NCBI GenBank assembly: GCA_026398695.1
Contig: JAPLSJ010000131.1
Span: forward strand, 1-64,000
Source of the DNA: Arenimonas sp.
GTDB taxonomy: Bacteria; Pseudomonadota; Gammaproteobacteria; Xanthomonadales; Xanthomonadaceae
DNA length: 64,000 bases
Direction: 5' to 3'
Below the pieces are notes generated by a model that saw only the letters and a program-made list of their open reading frames with translations, had not been told where the DNA came from and did no database searches. Positions 49,241-59,033 of the stretch are shown here, one piece after another (the stretch's first letter is position 1; each line of letters opens with the position of its first letter). The translations under genes and the position numbers were made by a program.

Positions 49241-50032
49241 CTACTGCCAAGGCAGGTTGGGTTTGCACACCGAGTTGTCCGAGGTGGAACGCTCGCAGGC
49301 TTTCATGGTTTCGTCACGCGAATTCTTGGTCGACTCATACTGCGAATACTGAGGCTGCCCTTTGCAGTAAAGATCAAGCAGGTCCATGCGTTTCTGGGTC
49401 ATGTACAGCAACACCTGCATGCCTGGAACCACCGCTGGAATGCTTGTGCCCATGACAATGCTCTGCGTATTGGGATTGCGTGCGTTGATGTCCTTGAATT
49501 CAATTTCTTGCGCGTCCAGCTCCCGTTGACAGCTCTCGAAGCCATCCCGATTGCCTGCTGCGGCGCTTTCCTTGCCAGAAGCATCTGCCGAGGCTGTTTC
49601 CAAAGTGTCACTTGCATTGGACAGGGTGGGGGAGCCTGCAGGAATGGCGTTGCCATTCTTCAACTTTGACAATCGCATTCTGGCATTACAGGCATTCAAC
49701 CTTAATGCTGCCATTTCCTCGGCGGTATAGGGCTTGTCGGTTACCGAATTGATCGTGACCGTGCCAAGCTGGGTCATCAGTTCAATCATTTCCGCGTCAT
49801 TCACGGCTTCCAACTCGTCGACCGCGTCGCTCATGGTTTGCAGTTCAGAATCGGTCAAGGTTTTGGCTTTTTCCTTGGCGCCGGGAGCCAGGGCTTCGTA
49901 TTCGTCCAGGCAGCCGGCAAGGTAGTATTTGATGACTTCCAGTGTTGCAGCATTCGTCTGTGGTGCGAATGTGGAAATTCCGATAGTCACGAATGTGGTC
50001 GCGGCAACGAGACGGATCTTGCTGAAACCCAT
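49241..50032 (-). CDS. Orphan secreted protein
   Basis: MGFSKIRLVAATTFVTIGISTFAPQTNAATLEV signal peptide; visibly lower GC; no recognisable domain. Confidence 0.6.
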   Translation of the reverse strand: MGFSKIRLVAATTFVTIGISTFAPQTNAATLEVIKYYLAGCLDEYEALAPGAKEKAKTLTDSELQTMSDAVDELEAVNDAEMIELMTQLGTVTINSVTDKPYTAEEMAALRLNACNARMRLSKLKNGNAIPAGSPTLSNASDTLETASADASGKESAAAGNRDGFESCQRELDAQEIEFKDINARNPNTQSIVMGTSIPAVVPGMQVLLYMTQKRMDLLDLYCKGQPQYSQYESTKNSRDETMKACERSTSDNSVCKPNLPWQ

Positions 50033-50456
50033 GGGCCTTCTCCTGGACGTCGGTTCGGATGGGTGGGACGGAGCGGGCACCGGGATACGAACCGCCCGAC
50101 ATGTGGTTTCCTGCTCACTGGGGCGATGGTATCGCCACCCCACGAACAGCACCATGACCCGTCACATCCGCCCGCCAATGGGTCCACGTTTCGGAACCGG
50201 CCGGCTGTTCAAACGGCCGGACCCGGCTCTCTGAGCGGTTCGGGCCACGAGACCTTTTTTATTCCCATCCAAGACGCCGTCGCCATTCTTCGCAGGCGAC
50301 CCGCGGGTCACGCCGCGGGAACGCGCCGTGAAGACGTCGGTACGACTAGACTGCGGGGCGCCGGCGATTGCGCCACGCGGGGTGCTTGCGCTTCCCTCAC
50401 GGCCATGAGGGCAACCTCTCGCCCCGTCCTCATTCCTGACAAGAAAGGTAACTGCA

Positions 50457-50816
50457 ATGCCCAAGACAACGTTGATCTTCGCGATTCTGCTGGTTGCCCT
50501 CGGTGCGGGTGCGTTTGGCGTTTCGTCGAGCCGCACCGCGCTTCTGCCCGCCTACGTGGGCCTGGTTCTCGGGCTGCTTGCCGCGCTGGCCCTGGCCTTT
50601 GAGGGCGCACGCAAGCATCTAATGCACGTGGCCGCCATGGCCGCGCTGTTGGGCGCGCTTGCGCCCGCCGCGGCGCTGGCCATCCGTGCCGCGAAAATGA
50701 GTCCGCTGGCACTGGGCGTCAACCTGGGCATGCTGCTGCTGTGTGCGACGCTCGTTGCCCTGATGGTGCGCTCATTCATCGCCGCCCGTAGTGCCGGATC
50801 CATCGGGCTGGGCTAA
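50457..50816 (+). CDS. Small hypothetical membrane protein
   Basis: 119 aa with about four hydrophobic segments. Confidence 0.6.
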   Translation: MPKTTLIFAILLVALGAGAFGVSSSRTALLPAYVGLVLGLLAALALAFEGARKHLMHVAAMAALLGALAPAAALAIRAAKMSPLALGVNLGMLLLCATLVALMVRSFIAARSAGSIGLG

Positions 50817-50819
50817 GCT

Positions 50820-51326
50820 TTGGCAGGGCCGCGCCGCACCTGTTGGCGCCCCATTGGCCTGTTCCTCATCGCCAAGGCAGTCAATGAAATGCACGGCAAG
50901 CTGGAAGGTCCCGACGGATCTTCCGCGGCCCCGAAGCAGGTCGCGTTCGCCGTCGTCATCCTGCAGATCATGGTGCTCGACATGGTCTTTGCCCTGGATT
51001 CGATCATCACCGCGGTGGGCATGACTTCGTACATCAGCGTGATGGTGATAGCCATCCTGGTTGCAACTGCCGTGATGGTGTTCCTTGCCAAGGCCATCCA
51101 CGAGTTCGTGCAGCGGCATCCCACCGTGAAGATCCTGGCGCTGTCCTTCCTGCTGCTGATTGGCGTGGTGCTGATTGCCGACGGCATGGGCCAAGCGGTG
51201 CCGAAGGGCTATCTCTACTTCGCGATGGCGTTTGCAGTGTTCGTCGAGCTGCTGAACATCCGCTACCGCAAAGTCAGTGCGCCGCCCGTTTCGCTGCACG
51301 AGGTCATCCGCGAGACGAAACCCTGA
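50820..51326 (+). pseudogene. TerC family membrane protein, 5'-truncated
   Basis: LFLIAKAVNEMHGKLEG...QIMVLDMVFALDSIITAVGM...VELLNIRYRK matches the C-terminal half of TerC proteins; N-terminal half absent. Confidence 0.7.
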
Positions 51327-51459
51327 GCAGCCGGCGCCCGGTTCACTGGGCGCCAGGCCTGACGTCCGTGGCCCGCCGCCCGCCTTCTTTGGCGGAAGGT
51401 GCGGGCGCGGCTATGCTTGGGCGGCGGGGCCGTGGGCGCCCCATGACCGGGGGACTTCG

Positions 51460-53475
51460 ATGAAGCAGTGTGTGCTGATGGTCTTGTTGGCGGCGGCGCC
51501 CGCCGTGGCGGGGGCGGCGCAGCCTTTCACGGCCGAGCGCAGCTGGGAAATCCAGCGCATCGGCAACCCCGAGGTGTCGCCCGACGGCCGGCACATCGTG
51601 GCGCCGGTGTCGCGCACGGTGATGGCCGACGACAAGCTGCTGTCGGACCTGTGGCTGTGGAGCAGCGACGGCAGCGTGCAGCGCCCGCTCACCGGCGACC
51701 CGGCGTCCGAAGCCACGCCGCGCTTCAGCCCCGATGGCCAGACGCTGGCCTTCGTCGCCCAGCGCGACGACGACAAGGCGCCGCAGCTGTACCTGATGCC
51801 GATCGCCGGCGGCGAAGCGCGCCGGCTCACCACCTTCGCCACCGGCGTGTCGGTGCCGCGCTGGATGGGCAACGGCAAGCTGGTGTTCGCCTCGCGGGTC
51901 TGGGCCGACCTGCCGCTGGACCAGCAGGCCAAGCGCCTGAAGGAGCGCGAAGAGTCGAAGATGAAGGCGCAGGTCTGGGACGCCGGCCCGTTCAGCGTCT
52001 TCGACACGCTGATCGACGACCGCCAGGGCCACGTGTTCTCGGTGGACGTGGCCACCGGCGCCGTGGCGTCGCTGACGCTGGGTCGCGGGCTGCAGCTGCC
52101 GCGCTTCTCGCAGGGCTTCGATGGAACGTTCGACGTTGCCCCGGACGGCAGCGAGATCGCGCTCACCGCCGACAGCAACCCGGCCGTGAACATCGACGAC
52201 ATCGACGTCTACCGGCTGCCGCTGGCCGGCGGCGAGCCGCGCAACCTGAGCCAGGGCAACGCCGGCACCGACGGCAACCCGCTCTACAGCCCCGACGGCC
52301 GCCACCTGGTGTTCCTGCAGCAGCGCATCCCGGGCTTCTACGCCGCCAAGGCGCGGCCCATGCTGCACGACACCCGCAGCGGCGGCACCCGCGAACTGCA
52401 CGCCGACTGGGACCGCAGCGCCTCGGGCCTGGCCTGGTCGCGCGACAGCCGCACGCTGTACGGCGCGATTGACGACGCCGGCACCACGCGCGTCTACGAA
52501 CTGCCGCTGAGCGGCAAGCCGCGCGCCATCACCGGCGAGTCGTCCTTCAGCGGCCTGTCGGTCGCATCCGGCGCGATCGCCGCCGTGCGCCAGAGCTTCA
52601 CCGAGCCGCCGACCCTGGTGAGCCTGGACCCGCGCCGCGGCAGTGCGCGCAAGCTGTCCACCCTCAACGACGCGCTGATGGCCGATACGGCGATGGGCAC
52701 GTTCGAATCGGTGACCTACGCCGGCGCCAAGGGCGAGGACATCCAGATGTGGGTGAACTACCCGGCGGGCTTCGACCGCAGCAAGAAGTACCCGGTGTAC
52801 GTGGTCATCCACGGCGGTCCGCACAACGGCGTCGTCAACGCGATGCAGTTCCGCTGGAACGCCCAGGTGTTCGCCAGCTGGGGCTACGTGGTGATCCAGC
52901 CCAACTTCCACGGCAGCTCGGGCTTCGGTGAGAAGTTCACCGACTCCATCAATCCCGAGTGGGCGCAGATGCCCTACGAGGACGTGATCAAGTCTGCCGA
53001 GTGGGCGGCGTCGCAGCCCTGGGCCGACGCCGACCGCATGGTGGCCGGCGGCGGCAGCTACGGCGGTTACCTCACCTCGGTGATCCTGGGCCGCGAGCAC
53101 CCGTTCAAGGCGCTGGTGGCGCACGCCAAGGTCTACAACCTCTACACGCAGTACGCGGCCGATTTCGCCGCCACCGTGCCGCGCTTCGGCGGCTTCTGGG
53201 AAGAGGGCAACCGCGAAATCACCGACCGCAACTCGCCGCATCTCTCGGCCGGCAACTTCAAGACGCCCACGCTGGTGATCCACGGCCAGCGCGACCTGCG
53301 CGTGCCGGTGAACCACGGCATCGAACTGTTCCAGACCCTGCTGGTGAAGGGCGTGCCCACGCGCCTGGTGTATTTCCCGGACGAGAACCACTGGGTGCTC
53401 AAGCCGCAGAATTCCGTGTTCTGGTATTCCGAGGTCCGGCGCTGGCTGGACCAGTACAACCCGCCGGCGAAGTAG
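51460..53475 (+). CDS. S9 family peptidase (prolyl oligopeptidase / dipeptidyl aminopeptidase-like)
   Basis: Signal peptide; WD40-like TolB repeats; GGGSYGGYLTSVILG nucleophile; HGQRDLRVPVNHGIEL; DENHWVLKPQN. Confidence 0.93.
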   Translation: MKQCVLMVLLAAAPAVAGAAQPFTAERSWEIQRIGNPEVSPDGRHIVAPVSRTVMADDKLLSDLWLWSSDGSVQRPLTGDPASEATPRFSPDGQTLAFVAQRDDDKAPQLYLMPIAGGEARRLTTFATGVSVPRWMGNGKLVFASRVWADLPLDQQAKRLKEREESKMKAQVWDAGPFSVFDTLIDDRQGHVFSVDVATGAVASLTLGRGLQLPRFSQGFDGTFDVAPDGSEIALTADSNPAVNIDDIDVYRLPLAGGEPRNLSQGNAGTDGNPLYSPDGRHLVFLQQRIPGFYAAKARPMLHDTRSGGTRELHADWDRSASGLAWSRDSRTLYGAIDDAGTTRVYELPLSGKPRAITGESSFSGLSVASGAIAAVRQSFTEPPTLVSLDPRRGSARKLSTLNDALMADTAMGTFESVTYAGAKGEDIQMWVNYPAGFDRSKKYPVYVVIHGGPHNGVVNAMQFRWNAQVFASWGYVVIQPNFHGSSGFGEKFTDSINPEWAQMPYEDVIKSAEWAASQPWADADRMVAGGGSYGGYLTSVILGREHPFKALVAHAKVYNLYTQYAADFAATVPRFGGFWEEGNREITDRNSPHLSAGNFKTPTLVIHGQRDLRVPVNHGIELFQTLLVKGVPTRLVYFPDENHWVLKPQNSVFWYSEVRRWLDQYNPPAK

Positions 53476-53556
53476 CCGCGGCGGCCGATTTGATCCATGT
53501 CAGGCCCGTCTGCCGCTCCGGGGGCAGACTGGGCCGACTCAACCGGGAACAACACC

Positions 53557-53748
53557 ATGAAAACCAACGTTGGCGGCATCGATCGTGGTCTCCGCATCGC
53601 CGTGGGCGGCGGCCTGATCGCCTGGGCCGCGGCCTTTGACGGCCCGGCCCTGGCCTACCTGGGCGTGATTCCCCTGCTGACCGGCGTGTTCGGCATGTGC
53701 GGCCTTTATTCGCTGCTGGGCATCAACACCTGCCGCATCAAGGACTGA
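53557..53748 (+). CDS. DUF2892 (YgaP-like) small membrane protein
   Basis: MKTNVGGIDRGLRIAVGGGLIAW...GMCGLYSLLGINTCRIKD. Confidence 0.85.
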   Translation: MKTNVGGIDRGLRIAVGGGLIAWAAAFDGPALAYLGVIPLLTGVFGMCGLYSLLGINTCRIKD

Positions 53749-54238
53749 TCGGCCGCACGGCGGTCACTTCGATTTCCACCAGGAAGCCCGGGTTGGCGAG
53801 CCCGGCCACCTGCATGGTGGAGCGCACCGGCAGCTTGGGCTGTGACTGCGTGCCGAAGAACTCGCTGTAGCCCTTCATGAAGCCGCCGAAATCCATCCGG
53901 CCTTCCATCGCCGGGTCGCCGACCAGGAAGACCTGCATCTTCACCACGTCGCCCATGGTCAGGCCCAGGCCCTTGAGCTGGGTTTCGATGGCCTTGAGCA
54001 CGCTCACCGTCTGCGCCTGGGTGTTGCCGTAGGCGGCGACGGTGTTGGCGGGCGCAGCGGCGTCGGCCACCGGCGGCACCATGCCGCTGAGGTACACCGT
54101 GGTGGCGCCCGCGGGCACTTCCACCGCGGCGGCGATCGGGAAGGTGCTGTTGTTGGGCAGCTTGTGGCGCACGACTTCGCCTGCGCAGGCAAACGTCGGG
54201 GCCAGGACCATCAGCAGGGCGGCGGCGGACTTGATCAT
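53738..54238 (-). CDS. Exported RidA/YjgF-family protein
   Basis: Signal peptide MIKSAAALLMVLAPTFACAGEV; RidA core VYLSGMVPP...GNTQAQTVSVLKAIETQLKGLGLTMGDVVKMQVFL...PVRSTMQVAGL. Confidence 0.85.
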   Translation of the reverse strand: MIKSAAALLMVLAPTFACAGEVVRHKLPNNSTFPIAAAVEVPAGATTVYLSGMVPPVADAAAPANTVAAYGNTQAQTVSVLKAIETQLKGLGLTMGDVVKMQVFLVGDPAMEGRMDFGGFMKGYSEFFGTQSQPKLPVRSTMQVAGLANPGFLVEIEVTAVRPISP

Positions 54239-54696
54239 TCCGGGGTTCCTTTCTGGGGGTGGAGTGCCTTCACTTCGGCGGCCGTGATCGGGTCGCGGTA
54301 ATCGTTGCCGAAGTTCGTGCGGATGTGGTTGATGACGTTGGCGACCTGCACATCGGTGAGGAACACCGGCTCGAAGTACGGGCCGATGGTGCGCTCGGGC
54401 GAGAACGCGGGCATGTTGCGCCGGCCACCCAGGATCACCACCGCCATGTAGCGCGACGAGGCCATGTTGGCATTGCCGGCGAAGGCCGGGTAGCTGCCGC
54501 CACCGACCGCGCCCTTGCCGTCGGGCATGTGGCAGCCCTGGCATACCTGGGCGTAGATTTCGGCGCCGCTCGTGGTGCCCAGGTTGCCCTCGGGCGGCGG
54601 CTCGGGCGCCGCCTCGTCGGCCAGCACCGGGGCGATGGCCAGCGCCAGCAGGCACAGCGCGGCGGTCCAGCGGGAGCGGTGTTTGCGCGCGGTCAT
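54235..54696 (-). CDS. Class I c-type cytochrome, exported
   Basis: Signal peptide; CQGCH heme site; RRNMPAF possible axial Met. Confidence 0.85.
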   Translation of the reverse strand: MTARKHRSRWTAALCLLALAIAPVLADEAAPEPPPEGNLGTTSGAEIYAQVCQGCHMPDGKGAVGGGSYPAFAGNANMASSRYMAVVILGGRRNMPAFSPERTIGPYFEPVFLTDVQVANVINHIRTNFGNDYRDPITAAEVKALHPQKGTPE

Positions 54697-56300
54697 GCGG
54701 TGGCTCCCGACAGGGCCTTGTGGTGCAGGCGGCCGATGGCGTCGATGGCCGAGGTGACCGCGCCCTCCTGCCAGGCCGGCAGGTACGAGGCATGTTCGCC
54801 GGCCAGCACGATGCGGCCGTCGATGGCGCACAGGTTGTCGTAGTGCTGGTCGCGCGTCTCCTGGGTCCACAGCGCGAAGCAGCCCATCGCGCCGGGCGCA
54901 CGGTGCCAGGCCAGCGACACGCCGTTGTCGAACTCCTGGTCGTACTGCGGGTGCAGCTGGCGGCCCTGGCGCACCGCTTCGCGCACGCGGTCGGCGGCCG
55001 ACAGCGAGGTGAAGCGCGCCGCGTCCTTGCCCCACAGGTAGCCGCCCAGCAGCACGCCCTTGCCCGGCGCGTGGTAGCCGGTGCTGGGGTAGCCGATGTT
55101 GCCGATGGGCTGGTTGGTGTAGCTGATGCCGCCGTAGATGTGCTCGTCCTGTTCCCAGAAGCGGCGCTTGAACTGCAGGCCCACCTTCACCGCGGCCGCG
55201 TAGGGCAGGGCGTTGATGGCGTCGGCCATGGGCCGGCCGACGTTCATCGGCAGCTGGCCCAGGATCGACAGCGGCAGCGTGCACACGCACCAGTCGGCGC
55301 TGGCGGTCTGGCGGCTGCCCGGCTGGGTGGTGTCTTCGAAGGTGGCGCGCACGCCGTTGCCGTCCTGGTGGATGTCCACCACCTTGGCATTGAAGCGGAT
55401 CAGGCCCTTGAGCTCGTGCGCGAAGGCTTCGGCGATGCGGTCCATGCCGCCCACGGGCTGCAGCAGCGTGCTCTGCATTTCATACAGGTCGCCGATGGGC
55501 AGCGAGAACCAGAGCTTCGAGTCGAGCATCTGCTTCAGGCCCACCGGCTGCGATGGCACCGGGCGGCCGCCGAGGCCGCCGCCGGGGTCGCGCTCGAAGC
55601 CACGGCGTTCGCTCGACATCAGGTTGCGGGAATACTTGAAGTCATCGTCCAGCGCGCCCCACCAGCGCAGCGACTCGAGCAGTTTTTCCTGGTCTTCGCG
55701 CTCCAGCGGCGCGTCGAGCTTGCCGCCCTGGGTGGCCTTGGCCAGCAGCTCGGCCACGTGGCCCTGGTAGTCGGCCTTGACCGCGCGGTGGCGCTGCGGT
55801 TTGCCGTCGAAGGCGTCGGTGTGGTGCAGCAGGGCCTGGTGGTTCACCTGCACGAAGTTTTCCAGCGGCACGCCGAACTGGCGGCAGTAGCCCAGGATGC
55901 CGTGGTGGTGGTGCGGCAGCCGCCACGGGCCGGGGTTGATGTACAGGCCGGGGTCGAACTGGCAGTGCTGGGTTTCCCCGCCCAGCTCGGTGTAATGCAC
56001 GCCGCCGCGCAGCGTGAGGTTGCGGCCGCCGGCGCGCGCGGCGTATTCGAGCACCTGCACTTTGTAGCCGGCCTTGCGCAGCTCGTACGCGGCCACCATG
56101 CCGGCGATGCCCGCGCCCAGCACCAGCACCGACGCCCCGGGCGGCGCCGCGCCCAGCTGCGGCGTTCCGCTGAAGGTGGATTCCTCCGCCAGGCCCAGGC
56201 TGGCCATGGCCTGGTACATCGCCGCGCTGCCCGCGCTAAGCCCGATCATGCGCAGCAGACGCCTGCGCGTCATGCCTTCCGCCATTGCGCCGCTCTTCAT
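54693..56300 (-). CDS. Flavin monoamine oxidase family protein with Tat signal
   Basis: MTRRRLLRMIGLSAGSAAMY twin-Arg; VLVLGAGIAGMVAAYELRKAG; ARAGGRNLTLRGG; VLAGEHASYLPAWQEGAVTSA. Confidence 0.88.
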   Translation of the reverse strand: MKSGAMAEGMTRRRLLRMIGLSAGSAAMYQAMASLGLAEESTFSGTPQLGAAPPGASVLVLGAGIAGMVAAYELRKAGYKVQVLEYAARAGGRNLTLRGGVHYTELGGETQHCQFDPGLYINPGPWRLPHHHHGILGYCRQFGVPLENFVQVNHQALLHHTDAFDGKPQRHRAVKADYQGHVAELLAKATQGGKLDAPLEREDQEKLLESLRWWGALDDDFKYSRNLMSSERRGFERDPGGGLGGRPVPSQPVGLKQMLDSKLWFSLPIGDLYEMQSTLLQPVGGMDRIAEAFAHELKGLIRFNAKVVDIHQDGNGVRATFEDTTQPGSRQTASADWCVCTLPLSILGQLPMNVGRPMADAINALPYAAAVKVGLQFKRRFWEQDEHIYGGISYTNQPIGNIGYPSTGYHAPGKGVLLGGYLWGKDAARFTSLSAADRVREAVRQGRQLHPQYDQEFDNGVSLAWHRAPGAMGCFALWTQETRDQHYDNLCAIDGRIVLAGEHASYLPAWQEGAVTSAIDAIGRLHHKALSGATA

Positions 56301-56460
56301 TCCCTGTCCCCTGGGGAGGCCGCCGATAGGGCGGCCAAGGTGAAACATACTCCTGAAACCACGCAAAACCCCCGGCACTCCGGCCGCACGCCGGTGGGTC
56401 CAGCCGCATCCCGGCCCTTCTGCTAGTGTCGACACGCAAGGATCGGCCGGGGGTTGGGGT

Positions 56461-58857
56461 ATGAAAACTTCGCTCGAAATCCAGGTGTTGCAGCTGTTCG
56501 AGCAGGCGCTGGCCCAGCCCGCCGCCGAGCGCATGGCCTGGCTGGCCGGGCAGGCCCTGGGCGATGACGTGCTGGCGCGCGTGGTGCGCCTGCTGGACGC
56601 CGAGCGCGCCGCCACCGCCGTGATTGAACAGACTGCCTTGGCGCCGGACGACGTGGCGCCCGAATTCCCCAAGGTGGGCGAGCGGCTTGGAAACTATGAG
56701 CTGCTCAGGCCGCTGGAAGCCGGCGGCATGGGCGTGGTGTACCTGGGCCGCCGCGCCGACGACGTCTACGAGCAGCAGGTGGCGATCAAGCTGGTGCGTC
56801 CGGTGCACCTGCTGGCGGCCGCCGATTTCCGCCGCCAGCTGATTTCGCGCTTCGAGGACGAGCGCTCGATCCTGGCGCGCATGAGCCACCCCAACGTGGC
56901 GCGCATCCTGGACGGCGGCAGCACCGCCGGCGGCATTCCCTATCTGGTGATGGAATACGTCGACGGCGTGTCGCTGACCGACTACTGCCGCAACCAAAAG
57001 CTCGACGTGCCGGCGCGCCTGGCGCTGTTCTGCAAAGTCTGCGACGGCGTGCAGGAGGCGCATCGCCACTTGATCGTGCACCGCGACCTCAAGCCCGACA
57101 ACATCCTGGTCGGTGCCAATGGTGAGCCGCGCCTGCTCGATTTCGGCATCGCCAAGATCCTCGAACAGGAGCCGCTCAACGCCGACAAGGGCACGTCGCT
57201 TTCTGCCATGACGCCCGCCTACGCCAGCCCCGAGCAGGTAAGGCAGGAAGCGCTCACCACCAGTTCCGACGTCTATTCGCTGGGCGTGGTGCTGTACCAG
57301 CTGCTGGCTGGCGTGCGTCCCTACGAGCTGGCCGGCCTGCGGCCGGCCGAAGCCGAGCACCTTGTCTGCGAAACGCTGCCCGAGTCGATGCACAAGATGC
57401 TGGACAAAGCGGCGATCACCGACGGCGAGCGCAAGCTGCGCCGCAGCCAGCTGGCGCCGGACGTGGAGCGCATCGTCGCCAGGGCGATGCACAAGGAGTC
57501 GGCGCGGCGCTACGGTTCGGCGCAGGAGCTGGCCGACGACATACGCCGCTACCTGTCCGGCCAGCCCGTACAGGCACACCCGGATTCAGTGGGCTACCGC
57601 GCGCGCAAGTTCCTGGGCCGCCATCGCATCGGTGCGGCCGCGGCGACGCTGGCGCTGGCGGCCATCCTCACCGCCAGCGGCGTGGCGTTCTGGCAGGCGG
57701 GCCAGGCGCGCCGTGCGGCCAGTGACATGGGTGAGATCAACGGGTTCCTGATGGACGTGCTGCGCATGTCCAACCCCTACGAAACGGCGGGCGAGCTGAG
57801 CCTCAGCGATGCCGTGGACAGCGCCCTGGTGCAGGTGGACAAACGCTTCGCCGGGCGCCCGGCATTGTCCGCGGGCGTGCGCTTCGCGCTGGGCTACAGC
57901 ATGCTCAGCCGCAACCAGCTGGCCCTCGCCGAGCCGCAGCTGGCGCTGGCGCTGGCCGATAGCCAGGCGTCGATGGGCGCGCAGGCGCTGCGCACCCTGC
58001 AGATCCGCGAGGCCATCGCCCAGCTGCGCATCGCCCAGGGCCGCACGAAGGAAGCCGAGGCCGACCTGCTGTCGGTGCTGGCCGACATCGAGGCCAGCGG
58101 GCAGACAGCAGATCCGCTGTACCTGCTGGTGCTCAACAACATCGGCCAGCTCTACCTCGACCAGGAGCGCTACCCGGAGGCCCGCAGCTACCTGGAGAAG
58201 GCGCGCGCGCAGCCGGAGCCCAAGGCCGGCACGGCATCAGCCGACACCCGGGCCATCCTGGTGTCCAACCTGGCCTACGTGGCCCATGGGCTGGGTGAGC
58301 TGGACCAGGCCGACCGGTTGTTCGACGAGGCCGAGGCCGAGTTCCGCAAGGTGCGCCCCGGCGGCAGCGCCGAGCTGGCGTCGCTGATGAACAACCGCGC
58401 CTTCCTGCTGGACGAACAGGGCAAGGCCGACGAGGCCTACGCCCTGCGCCAGGCCTCGCTGGCGATGCGCGAAGCGGCGCTGGGCGGCGAACATCCCTCG
58501 CTGGTGCCGCCGCTGATGGACCTGGCGCAGAGCGCCCTGATGCGGGGCGACGCGGAAGTGGGCCTGGCCCTGGCCACCCGCGCCGTGGCCATTTCTCGCA
58601 CGGCGTTCCCGCAGCCCCATGCCGACACCGTGTTCGCCCTCGGCATCCAGGCCGGCGCGCTGATCAACAACAAGCGCTTCCTCGACGCGGGTGAAGCCAT
58701 CAGCCTCGCCGAAGCCGATCTGGCCCGGCTCGACGCGCCGCCGGAGTACATCGTGCAGGGCATCGGCTACGTGCGGCAGGGCCTGTGCAAGCGGCCGCGC
58801 ACGCCGCCGGTGCCTTCCTGCGCCGGCATCGAGCCCACGGAGCCCGCCCTGCCCTGA
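56461..58857 (+). CDS. Serine/threonine protein kinase with TM segment and C-terminal TPR repeats
   Basis: LEAGGMGVVYLGRRADDVYEQQVAIKLV; VHRDLKPDNILV; DFGIAK; SPEQ; TM AAATLALAAILTASGVAFW. Confidence 0.92.
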   Translation: MKTSLEIQVLQLFEQALAQPAAERMAWLAGQALGDDVLARVVRLLDAERAATAVIEQTALAPDDVAPEFPKVGERLGNYELLRPLEAGGMGVVYLGRRADDVYEQQVAIKLVRPVHLLAAADFRRQLISRFEDERSILARMSHPNVARILDGGSTAGGIPYLVMEYVDGVSLTDYCRNQKLDVPARLALFCKVCDGVQEAHRHLIVHRDLKPDNILVGANGEPRLLDFGIAKILEQEPLNADKGTSLSAMTPAYASPEQVRQEALTTSSDVYSLGVVLYQLLAGVRPYELAGLRPAEAEHLVCETLPESMHKMLDKAAITDGERKLRRSQLAPDVERIVARAMHKESARRYGSAQELADDIRRYLSGQPVQAHPDSVGYRARKFLGRHRIGAAAATLALAAILTASGVAFWQAGQARRAASDMGEINGFLMDVLRMSNPYETAGELSLSDAVDSALVQVDKRFAGRPALSAGVRFALGYSMLSRNQLALAEPQLALALADSQASMGAQALRTLQIREAIAQLRIAQGRTKEAEADLLSVLADIEASGQTADPLYLLVLNNIGQLYLDQERYPEARSYLEKARAQPEPKAGTASADTRAILVSNLAYVAHGLGELDQADRLFDEAEAEFRKVRPGGSAELASLMNNRAFLLDEQGKADEAYALRQASLAMREAALGGEHPSLVPPLMDLAQSALMRGDAEVGLALATRAVAISRTAFPQPHADTVFALGIQAGALINNKRFLDAGEAISLAEADLARLDAPPEYIVQGIGYVRQGLCKRPRTPPVPSCAGIEPTEPALP

Positions 58858-59033
58858 GCCGCGCTGGCCGCCGGACTGCGCGAATCGATTTGCCGAGGGG
58901 CGGGCCTGGCGCTGGCGGGCTGCGGCGTCGCCAAGGGCCAGCGGTCCGGTGCAGACTAGCCGGAGGCCGTCGTCCGTCGCGGCCATGGCTTTCGAGCCAT
59001 CCTGGCACTGTCATCCAAGGGATTGGACCCACC

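Noticed and set aside
50197-50220. GC-rich palindrome ccggccg...cggccgg as a regulatory element
   Set aside because: Short 7-bp arms of pure GC are expected by chance in this genome
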